Source of the DNA: Hippasteria phrygiana | Taxonomy: Eukaryota > Echinodermata > Asteroidea > Valvatida > Goniasteridae | DNA length: 64,000 bases | NCBI GenBank assembly: GCA_037893225.1 | Contig: JAZGUH010000368.1 | Coordinates: 620,001-684,000 of the forward strand | Direction: 5' to 3' | Shown here: positions 46,401 to 58,400 of the stretch, in pieces | Layout of the letters: each line of letters starts with the position of its first letter | How positions within the stretch are numbered: position 1 is the first letter of the stretch | Notes under the pieces: model-generated | Databases searched by the model: none | Seen by the model: the letters and a program-made list of their open reading frames with translations, nothing else | What the model was told of the DNA's origin: nothing | Program-made: the position numbers and the translations under genes

Positions 46401-49400
46401 CTGTACGTAATTCCAAAATTTCATGATCGTGGCTCACTCAAGTAAGAAATAACAACCATTTCAAAATTTGGACCAAATTCAATATAACACAAAGGAATTC
46501 TGGGAAGGGCAGATAACCATGGCTTAAATGTGCTTGCTGTTTATAAAAGGGGTTGATTCCTAGTCTTTTTTCAAGTCGCTGAATTTTTGAAGTTTTAAAA
46601 TCGTAACATTCTTTTCAATATATCTAGCAAACAAAACAAGATATTTTCAAAATTCTTTTTGTGATAGCTTTGGTATGTCTCAAAGATATGCCCTAAAAGG
46701 GAAAAAATGTGTGACGTCATGATGACGTCATCAAAAATGTGATTTTTTTAAACACATATAAGGATAGGTCCGATCGTCATGCAAAGTGGTGGGTAGGTAG
46801 ATACTGTCACTAGAATGCAAAATCTAAAATGAGGTCATGATGACGTCATTACGTGACTTTTTATGAATTTTTAAAATTTTAAATCGTAACATTTTTTTCA
46901 ATATATCTAGAGAACAAAACAATAGATTTTCAAAATTCTTTTTGTTATAGCTTTGGTATGTCTCAAAGATATCCCCTAAAAGGGAGAAAATGTGTGACGT
47001 CATGATGATGTCATCAATTGTTTTTTTTTTTAAACGCATGTAAGGGTCAATCCGATTACAAAAATGTATACATTGAATTTTCCTCTCTCTAATTCAAAAA
47101 TTTCATGATCGTGGCTCACTCAAGTAAGAAATAACAGCCATTTGAAAATTTAGACCAAATTCAATATAACACAAAGGAATTCTGGGAAGGGCAGATAACC
47201 ATGGCTTAAATAATGTGCATGCTGTTTATAAAAAGGTTGATTTGTAGTCTTTGTTCAAGTCGCTGAATTTTTAAATTGTGTAAATCGTAACATTCTTTTC
47301 AATATATCTAGCGAACTAAACAAGAAATTTTCAAAATTCTTTTTGTTATAGCTTTGGTATGTCTCAAAGATATGCCCTAAAAAGCGAAAATTGTGTGACG
47401 TCATGATGACGTCATCAAAAAATTCTTTTTTTCAAGTCGCTAGAATATTGCCCATAGCATTTGTAAACTTTTTCTTTCTTACCGGCCACTTTGGCTAATT
47501 TTAAACTTGGCAGACACTTACCCCAACTGCTCACAATGTGTGCCGAACTTTTACGTCATAATGACGTCATCACATGTCACGTGACGTCATCTTAAAGGGG
47601 CATTTTTCAAAGCCATATTTCTACAAAAGTACAAGTTCGATTAAGTTAAAATGTAATATCTAGGTATCCAAGTAGTTTTATAAATGCAAATTGACATGAC
47701 GTTATGATGACGTCATCACTTGTGACGTCATCTTAAAGGGGCAGTTTTTGAAGGCGCATATCTACAGAAGTACATGTCCGATTAAGTTTAAAAGTAATAT
47801 CTAGGTAGCCCAGTAGGTTTATAGATGAAAATTGACATGACATGATGTTGACGTCATCACATGTCACGTGACGTCATCTTAAAGGGGCAGTTTTTGAAGC
47901 CATATATAAACAAAAGTACAAGTCCGATTAAGTTGAAAAGTTATATCTAGGTAGGTCAGCAAGTTTATAGATGAAAATTTATGTGACGTTATGATGACGT
48001 CATCACATGTTACTACTACAAACAACTTTAATTAATTTCAAAATTAATAAAGAAAACTGGCAGCAGCGCGATTGTTTGACAAACTTAAATTATTGTATTC
48101 ACATTTCACATCCAAACTAAAAAACCAAAAACGAAACAGCCCTGTGTTTGTCCACAAACACCAACCTCATGCCTCTAGTTGGCTGTTTCGGAAACTTTTC
48201 CGAAACAGCCCTTGTTTTCGTTAAGATTTTTTTTTTTTTCTTTTTTTTTTCTTTTTTTTTTTCTTCTTTTTCAGCCAAATGCCCATTGCATTTGTACACG
48301 TTTTCTTTCTTACTGGCACTTTGGCTACTTTTATGGTGCCGATTGGCTTTAAACTTGGCAGGCACTTAGACCAACTGCTCAGAATGTATGCCGAACATTT
48401 ACGTCATGATGACGTCATCACGTGATTTTTTATGAATTTTTGAAATTTCAAAATCGTAAAATTCTGTTCAATATATCTAGCGAACAAAACAAGATATTTT
48501 CAAAATTCTTTTTGTTATAGCTTTGGTATGTCTCAAAGATATGCCCTGAAAGGGAGAAAATGTGTGACGTCATGATGACATCATCAAAAATGTGCTTTTT
48601 TAAAACACATATAAGGATATGTCCGATCGTCATGAAAATTGGTGGGTAGGTAGATAGTGCCACTAGCATGTAAAATCCAAAGTGACGTCATGATGACGTC
48701 ATCAGCTGATTTTCTATGACTTTTTAGTTTTATCCCAAATCCCATAGACTTTGTACACGAATTTTGTAAGAGCCACTTTGGTCACTAAACAACCTCAGAT
48801 CTTAATCAGGTTTAACTCAAACAGAGACCCTAAGCTAAGAATGTATGCCGAAGAGTGACGTCATGATGACGTCATCACTTGTCATGTGACGTCATCTTAA
48901 AGGTGCATTTTTCAAGGGCACATATCTAGAGAACCGTAGGTCCGATTGCATTCAAACCTGCTATGGTGGTAGACAAGTACGTGTTATAGATGAAAATTGA
49001 GGTGACGTCATCATGACGTCATCATGACGTCATCATACGATTTTATAGTAATTTTTAAGTTTTTTAACCTTAAAGTTTCTTAAACCCATATCTCATCACC
49101 AGAACATGCTAAATTCAAAATTCTTTTTGTAATAGCTTTGTTAGCTTCTATATTCTTTCACATAAATGAGAAAATGTGTGACGTCATCATGACGACATCA
49201 AAAATATATTAAAAAAAAAACACATATAAGGGTAGGTCCAATCGTCATAAAAATTGGTGGGTATGTAGATAGTGTGCCACAAGCATGCGGCAGCCGAAGT
49301 GACGTCATGATGACGTCATCGGCAAATTTTCTATGATTTTTTTTATTTTGTAAATTTTATGTTCCTCCCAACAACAACATCCTAACCCCTCCGTCTTTAA

Positions 49401-52400
49401 CTAACAAACACCTTTTACTATTATAAGCATATTACACATCCAAAATAACAAAACAACCCCGAAACAGCCCTGTGTTTGTCATAACGTGACAAACACATAG
49501 CATGTCTAGTTTTTTCTTTTTTTTCTTCTTTTTCAGCCAATTCTTTCTTACCGGCACTTTGGCTACTTTTATGCTGCCGATTGGCTTTAAACTTGGCAGA
49601 CACTTAGACTAACTGCTCAGAATGTATGCCGAACATTTACGTCATGATGACGTCATCACGTGATTTTTTATGAATTTTTGAAATTTTGAAATCGTAATGT
49701 TTTTTTTAATATATCTAGCGAACAAAACAAGATATTTTCAAAATTCTTTTTGTTATAGCTTTGGTATGTCTCAAAGATATGCCCTAAAAAGAAAAAAAAT
49801 GTGTGACGTCATGATGACGTCATCAAAAATGTGCTTTTTTAAAACACATATAAGGATAGGTCCGATCGTCATGAAAATTGGTGGGTAGGTAGATACTGTC
49901 ACTAGGATGCAGAAGCCGAAGTGACGTCATGATGACGTCATCACGTGATTTGTTATGAATTTTTGAAATTTTGAAATCGTAACATTCTTTTAAATATATC
50001 TCGCAAACAAAACAAGATAGTTTCAAAATTCTTTTTGTTATAGCTTTGGTAGGTCTCAAAGATATGCCCTAAAAGGGAAAAAAATGTGTGACGTCATGAT
50101 GACATGATGACATTTTGAAATTTCATTTTAATCACACAATTTTACACAAAAAAACAAAACAGCCCTGTGTTTGTCCACAAACACTGTACCATATGTCTAG
50201 TTTGGTAATGTATTCATTCATTGCAGAATTTGTTTATACATGTACTTTGTCCATGAAGGAAATGAAAATTCTTCTTGTTTTTTTGTTATTGAATATTTAC
50301 AGACAATTGCTGATGTCATACGAACATGTCTGGGACCAAGAGCAATGCTGAAGGTAAACGATGTTTAATTATTGTACTGGTTCTTTGTTTTTCAATTCCA
50401 AACAATTGACACAATTGGATTATGTTTGGAAAATCCTGTCTGGAAAATTTGTTTAGTCGAGTTTTATTTAGTTATATATTTTCCAGGGATGTTTTCGGTT
50501 GATGCAGACACACGATATGAATTGCAGACAAATATTCGTAGTTTTTATACAAACAGTTTTTGCTCCAAGATCTGTGTCTTCAAAACAGTACAACTTAATT
50601 AAAGGGTACATGTGTTACACCCTAGCCCTAGAAGGACGCCATGATATGGCGTCCTAGCGCCCAATACTGCAAAACAGTTCCATGCTAGAGAAAGAGGAGC
50701 AATACCCACATCTAGAACATTCATCAACTGAGGGCGCAATTTACAGGCAGGCGGCGCGCGCGCGACGCGGCCGGCCGTGCACGGCGACTGTAAATTGCGC
50801 CCTCAGTTGATGAACTTTCCAGATGTCGGTATTGCTCCTCTTGTTTGTGAAGTCAGCGTCGCGTGGAGACGATTTTGCGCCGCAATTATCTCCTGTTCTG
50901 AACCTTCTTGGAGGTATATTTCTATCCTACCGGATAGGAGATGGGCTGTTGAACTGTGGGACAGAGATGATGCCAAGAATATTTATGCAGGTAAAGTGTG
51001 ATTTCTAAACCTCTTTCTCTAGCATGAACTGTTTTGCAGTATTGGGCGCTAGGACGCCATATCGTGGCGTCCTTCTAGGGCTAGTTACACCCCAACTATG
51101 GCATCGAACCCAACTGTAGTTGGGCTTGTCCCAACTGTAATGCTACAGTTGGGCCGTGGTTAGCTGTGTTAGGCAATTATACATGGAAACAGTTATGTAG
51201 CACTTTAAACCTAACCTTCCCAAATCCTACAAAATCCTCTTTGCCAAATGGAAGAATTTTGAGGATTGGAGGGTCTCTGGAAGTTGAAGCATCGGATGAT
51301 TTTGCAGGTTTTATGGTATTAGAGAACTTTTGCCTCTAGAAGAAAATCAATAATTTGGGTCATCAGGCCCAATCTGGTGCTGGAGGATTTTGCAGGATTC
51401 AGGCAGTGGTCCCCGGTAACAAACATTAGAGGATTTTGGAATCGATTGGATATTGGAGGATTCAGGTTACACGGAGGAAATGCGATGTAGGGAGTTAGGA
51501 TTAATGACTAGGGCAAAACTTTGTATTATGAGCTTTCATAGCAACTACTTCATCGGACAACTACTTCATCTGGTGAAGTACATGTAGTTGTTGCCACGAA
51601 AGCTTATACAAAGTTTTGCCCAAGTTTGTCATTAACCCTAACTGACCTCAATCCTCCAAAATCCTCCTTGCAGTTTTTGAGGATTTTGGAGGATTGAGGA
51701 TGAATGGTATTTCAAGAAAAAGAGGATTAAAGTGATAGGGGGGAGGGGGAATGGGGGAGGGGGAACGGGAAGGGGATAGGGATAGGGGAGGGGGTGCTAG
51801 TGGAGGGAGATGGGGGAGGGTTGCTAGGGAGAGGGGCTGGGGGAGGGGAAGGGGGCCTCGCATTTTCCATAATACATCATTAACACAAACTCATTACACC
51901 CATGTATTTTGAAAGGTAGAATGTACGTGCACTGTATATATCTCCGAGGACACAAAGAAACCTTTCAGTCCTCGAACGTAGAGTCTTTTGTTGAAATCGG
52001 TCCTCGAACGTAAGGATATGTGCTTAGTCTATGGGGGTTGGTTATATTAAAGGAACAATAGGAAACACAAAGCATTGTCCTCGGACGTATTGGGGAAGTA
52101 CAACTGCATGCACACACATACACATACATAATGGGTTAGCCTTTACAAAGCCTTTTTAGTCAACCTCATGAAATATACAAAGTCTTAAATAAATCATCCA
52201 AATGAGAAGGGTGCTGTGTTTAATGTGCCTATGTACAGTTTCTCAACATCAATAACATTGTCATGTATGTACAATGGCTACCTACTATAGAGCCGTTTTA
52301 TTCAATGGAGGTGCAAATTTAAACTGCTCAATAAGGCTGTTCGATATCCATTTATTTTAATACCGCAATATCGGCAAAAAATATATCGCCATATTCAATA

Positions 52401-55400
52401 TTATCGTGATGACGTCACTTTTCCCTTACTGGAAGAACGGAGGAATACAAAAAAAATACATGGAAGTCGCCACTGCATAATGAGATCGGGCCCACTGGAA
52501 TTGAGCTCGGATCCGCTAAAATTTAATATCGGGGCCTGCCACCGAGATCGCGAATCGGGCCGGGCCATGCCGGTAAGATCGGGGCAGGAAGGATCGGGGG
52601 GCCGGGATGACAAGGCTTCACTCGTTAAGTACAATGTAGTTGGAGTACTAGGACATTTACATGTACCTTCAGTTGGCTTCTTTACAGCACTTCAGAAAGA
52701 CTAGCGTTTGTTTCGAATTCAGCATTGTTGATTAGTAACAGCTGATAATTAATACCATAGATGCATACGATGTAAAAAAACAAAACATCGTATTGTAATA
52801 GTTATGTCTTGTGTACATGTACACAAGACAGACATTGTACATACAGTACAATGCATGCACCGCACGTGTCTTAGTCTTTTCTCAAGACGAAGTTTGCTAC
52901 GCACGTGCATTGTACACTGGGAATAAGACAGTGGCATTCAGTGCGGTTGCTTGCACTTCACCAAGGCTAGCAACAAAGCAACGCACACATGCAGGTGTGC
53001 TTTTGGGTTGGGCCTTATTGTAACAATTACAAGAACCCCTAGTCTTTTCTTAAGACGAAGTTCGCAACACGTAAGCTGTATGTACAATGTACGTACATTG
53101 TACACTGGGAATAATACGGTAGCATTCAGTGCGGTTGTTTGCACTTGACCAAGGCTACATGTACACCAACGATGCAATGCATGCACGCATACAAACGCGT
53201 ATCTACCGTCGAACGCAGACGTCCTATTCCCTCTTTTGTTTGTATTTTTTTGTAACTTTTTCGGAAGGCTCCCATAGGTTTTGTACACGATCTCAATCGC
53301 GGACGTTCGCTGGGAATCGTGGACGATATTGTTCTCTTTTGTTCTCAGGAATTTTTCGTCCGCGGTTTGAATACCCCAACACGTTCAGTTAAACGTGTAT
53401 CGACCTCCAAATGTGGACGTCCTATTGTCCCTCTTTTGTCTGTACTTTTTTGTAACTTTTTCGGAAGACCTCTATATGTTTTTTACACAATCCCAATCGC
53501 GGATGTATGCTGGGAATCGCGGACGATATTGTTCTCTTTTGTTCTCCAACATTTTTCGTCCATGGTTTGAATATCCCAACGCTCCCACTATAATGAACGG
53601 TGCGAAGATATGACGGAGAAGTCATTTCGGGGTTTAGAAAACAATCAAAGAAATGTACATTTAGTACATGTATGTATTTTTTATTCCTCCATGGTACATC
53701 ATATGTTATGTACTATTTTACCGTCAAATTTATTGTAAATAACTGGAATTTCGAGCAAGGTAAACTGGACTAATCCACACTTAATACACACTTAGAAAAA
53801 TCTTAAACGCTGCGAAAAGCAACATATCGCGATATTCTTCGGTATATTGAATTCCCCGATATTCCAGGTTTTTTTTAAAGGGGCCGCTTCGATTTTCGAT
53901 ATGGAAAAAATACTGAAATATCGGAAAATATCGTCATAGCAAACAGCCTTGTTCAATTACCTTTCTTCAGAATCTTGAAGTTAAAATTAACCCTAACCCC
54001 CTTTAGTGTTTTTTCTTCACATGGCCCTGCTAAATCCAACAATTTCCAACAAATTTGAAATGAAAAGCCTGCTAAATATAACAACATCCAACAGCAAATT
54101 TGGTTGGATTCTGCAGTGTACCACCTACATGTCGGCCGACAATCATTGGAAATAGTCTAGTTCCTCGACCCGATAATTCTCGGACTCTATAAATTGTTAA
54201 GTTTTGTCAAAAGTATGGTCAGGTAACAGAATTTGTTTTTTGTTTTCCCAGCATCTACATGTAACAGTTCAGTGTTACAGTATTTGCTAGCACGCTATAA
54301 AATACTAACCCCCAAATCCATTCATTTATGAAAATTACAGCAAAAGCAAATGATGTATACTACCTTTAAGAGAAAAGAGATTCAAGCAATTATACACTGG
54401 ATGCCAAACTACATGTATAGAGCCGATGATTTTCCGTTTCAGAAAAGTCAATTTTCCATTTTGACAAATCTTCATTTCCGTTTCCACCATTAGAGCAGTG
54501 TACACAAATCTGTTTAATTTCTATTTGACATTAGTTTATACATGTTAAATGAATGCACAATGAAAGAGGCCAATTCTGTTATAATTCCGTTTGGTTTCCA
54601 CTAAAACGGAAAATCATTGGCCCCTACATGTAGTTACATGTGCAGTCGTGCACACTTTTGCACGTCATGATGTTCTATACTAGAAATGTCTGTTTCAATT
54701 TATTTTTAAAACATCTCATACCATTTATATCTCACACCACTTACCATTGCTAGAATATCCCGGCGGACCCAGACAGCATATTTTTGCAGATCGACTGAAC
54801 GCCATGTTGATATTATGTTCCCTCCAAATCTGCCGAACAGTTAATGTTCACCAGTATCTGTTACTATTTAGCCACGCATGTTGTCCGTTTTGTATGAGAT
54901 CACGTTTCCCCCATGGGGGTTTGCGTCGTACATCTCGAGCATCTCAACACAGGAAAAAAACACGGCTGCCTGCACACCGATATTAATTGAACATTTATCC
55001 CATGCTGACGGAGCCTTTTGTGAAGTATCACCATGCGCACCCAGCATTGACACCGGGGAATTTAAATGCAGTGGCAGACCAGACAAGAGTTAGCGATTGA
55101 TCAATTGGCACATTATGACTTGCAGGTGGCTGTCATAATGAGCCGTTAGTTTATGACTTCAAGGAAAGGTCATGGGTCATGTGAGCTCCAGATAAAATTA
55201 GAACTGTGCGGTGATATTTTGTTTGTCGTGAAAACTTTATACAGTCGTTTACAGTACCTGAATACACTGTGCATTGGTATATTCAGCTGCATAGGCACCG
55301 TAGTCGTATTGATTCCTTCACTTGATTAACGTTGAGCAAACACAAACATTTCGCTGGTGGGCCAGATTAAAATTAAGATGTAATTTATGCTGAATGCAGG

Positions 55401-58400
55401 ACTCTCTTCCTCAAGTAATTCAGGCAAGATGCATATTTGAGCAATGCCAGAGGCAGTCCGCATAGTAGATTGTAAACAGCAGTCGACTCTTATAATGTAC
55501 CTCGCAAGGTCCTTGCAGGCAATATTGCCGTGTAATATCAAACCAGCCTAAAAAATGGCAAATTAAGCCAATTTGAATTTTGATTGGATTATTAAAGCCT
55601 GAAGAGACACTCTAAGGAAGTAAAAAAAAGAAAATTTGTCTCCAGAAACACAAACAAAAAATATCTGATTTAATTTTTTCCCCAGAGTTTTTGGTTGCCC
55701 TTAATTTTTATTTGTGTACCTTAAATCTGATTGATTTTGCTATCCGTTGTGCCCTTGGCACCATTTTGTACCAAAAGATGGAAGACTGAACACATTGTCG
55801 TGGCATGTCATGATGGACCGCAGACATGTGTAGTGATGGTAATTCTGTACTCATTCAAGTAAATCAGTCGAGCGTGCAGCACGTGCACACGTGGGTTATT
55901 AAACCTGCCCAATATGGTACATGTATGATGATCACGCCAAGGCGGTCCACACCTGGTGCCAAATTTTCACAGAGCTGCTCAGCACAAAAATTTGCTTAGC
56001 ACCAAAAAGTCTTGCTTAGTTAGCCCAGGTTGCCAGCCAAAAGGTCATGGGATTTTGATGCTAAGCAAACAACAGCTGAATACCAGGCACAAGCAACCTC
56101 ACATCCAAATTTTGTTGTTACATGTAATCTTGTATTTACCAAGGAAGATGTTTCATGCTAAGCAGATTTTTATGCTTAGCATCGCCGTGAAAATGGCCCC
56201 TTTTGGTTTTGCTTACTGTTCACATTGTCTGGTCACGTGGTTGAATAAGGTCTGCAAGTGTCTTATTTTCCCCTTTTCCCCTCCATCAGGTAGGCCTGAA
56301 AAGGTATTGTTATAACATGCGGTGTCCTTCGAACTTTGTCTAAACTAACGCCTGTTTAATTTACCAATAAGTTGTTTTTATTCTGCAATATCTACCTCTC
56401 TAAAGGAAATGATTACAAAACATTTGCCACATCGGCGCAAGTACTTGTACAGGTACATTTATGTTCTTGCTAATTATTTTCAGATGTTAATGGATCCCAT
56501 GGGTGGAATCGTAATGACCAATGATGGCAATGCTATTCTCAGGGAGGTAAGTACGTTTGTATGTTAATAAAAATATTGGAAAAAAATTTACTTTCAAACC
56601 CCCTACCAAAATTGGTCAGAAACGGCAACCTTGGGGAAATAACCATCCATTGGTGTTCAGAATTGTATAAACACTTGGCACAACCTTTATTTTTGAGAAT
56701 TTAGTCAGGAAATGTTTGTGTAATTTAGGGGAAGAAAGTTTGTGTTTTCTGTGTTGGATGTTCTTGGCACTGCGTATGGTCACTCAAAGTGGCACAGACA
56801 TGTTGATTTCTGCCTAATGGGAGGGTTGGTTATTTTCCAAAATGTTGCAGTTACTGACTGATTTTGGTGGGGGTATTAAAGTAAAATCTTTCCAAATATT
56901 ATCTTGAAATGTCTGAACTAAATGTCTTAACTAAACTTAAACAGATATCCACTTGACCATCAGACTAGTCATACAAGTGATTCCAGAGTTTCTGTTTCAA
57001 GACCAGTGTCTATCAAAATTCATAGATGACAAACAACCCACAAGGGAAACTGACTACGTAATTTGAGTGAACAAAGACTGCCAATATAGGGCAAGATAGC
57101 TCAGTCGGTAGAAGGGTCAGTACAGTATTGCAGAGGTCACAAGTTCGAATCCTGCTCCTGCTAGTTTTCTTTGTTCACTGTAAAAAATCATAGACGACAT
57201 TAGTCTTGGTTCCAAGATGCCCTTATCGGGCGGTGCGATGCAGCGTAATGGCTGTACGGCGCCCTCTACACATGCACACCAAGGCCACATCACCAAGGAC
57301 GTCTTGGCCTTTTTGCAGTTTCGCTTGTGAAATCGCGAGCAGAATTGTGTGTGTATTTGCATGCGCGCGTGACGTAGAGTGCATATAATCGCGTGACCTA
57401 CATTGCATGCATTGTATAATCACTGACTCACTGGTCTAGTTTCCCCGCGCCATACAGCTTGAGGTACGCATGTACGTACGTTACCTGACTAATATAGCCA
57501 GCTACTAAAACATGATTTCCTCCAGTGGGCAAGCACCATTATTCTTTTGACCTGCCTAATGTCGCACACAGTTCCCTGCGAAAGGACCCAGACGTCCTTA
57601 GCGATGTGGCCTTGGTGTGCATGTAGAGGGCGCTGTACAGCCATTAACATGTTCAAGCTGCATCGCACCCGCCCGAAGGACGTCTTGGAACCAAGACTAA
57701 GACGACATACTTTCACAACTTGTTATTATTGTTAATTTGCCATGTCAAAGTTCATTCAAAGTAAAAATGAATTAAAATGCTGCAAACTGCTGACTGGATT
57801 GACCTGAAATATACAAATCAACAAAATCAGCTGGCCTAAGGTTTAAAACTTAACCCCTTGCGTACGGATGACGCCAAATGGCACAAACAAAACAGTGCCA
57901 CCAGGCCGGATGACGCCATTTGCCGCTATTTGTGCAGTTCCAATCACATATTGTGTATGTTACGCTTGACTGCACAAGCACATTGTGGCCGTTTCGCTTG
58001 GCTGCACAGGCTCATTACGCCTCATTACGATAACCGTACTCAAGGGGTTAAGGAAGTGCTTTCTCAAAGGCAAAATGAGAAAACTGTGAATTGCAAAAGC
58101 TTATATTCATGAGAATAAAGTAAGATTATTTTGAACAAAAGTATCCCCAGTCCACTGTCTAGTTTGGAGTCTGCTGGGCCAATGCCTAAATTACTAGACT
58201 AGGGCTGACAGTCCAGTGCATGAGCGAGTTTTAACATTTTGATGTTTTAATACGTGTAGATAACTGTTCAGCATCCAGCCGCCAAGTCCATGATTGAGAT
58301 CAGCCGGACTCAGGACGAGGAGGTTGGAGATGGAACGACGTCCGTTATCATCCTCGGTAAGATGTGATAGCTCAGTCAAGGATCAGTAGAATCGCTGGCG

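Larger units (their letters stand above)
34427..50200 (+). mobile_element. Head-to-tail array of Helentron/HINE-like elements packed with TGACGTCA
   Basis: Fills 15.8 kb of CCT3 intron 2. Repeating parts: a 5' self-complementary end (GGCTGTTTTGGAAA joined to TTTCCAAAACAGCC by a 2-nt loop), CCCTTGTTTTCGTTAAGATT and a T/C-rich tract; an interior of several tandem modules, each bordered by TGACGTCATGATGACGTCAT; and a 3' end with GAAACAGCCC (inverse of the 5' end), the hairpin TGTTTGTCCACAAACA, then CTAG and T. Nine CTAG ends occur (38118, 40119, 41889, 43919, 45058, 45913, 48178, 49509, 50200). Asymmetric inverted repeats, a 3' hairpin, internal tandem repeats and insertion at T are established traits of Helentron-derived HINEs, Drosophila DINE-1/INE-1 and bivalve 'pearl' elements. 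No Rep-helicase frame was seen, so all copies are non-autonomous. Confidence 0.75.

Noticed and set aside
34427..50200. CRISPR-like array
   Set aside because: Units are long (150-286 bp) and variable, with no short unique spacers, no cas genes, and the context is a eukaryotic intron.
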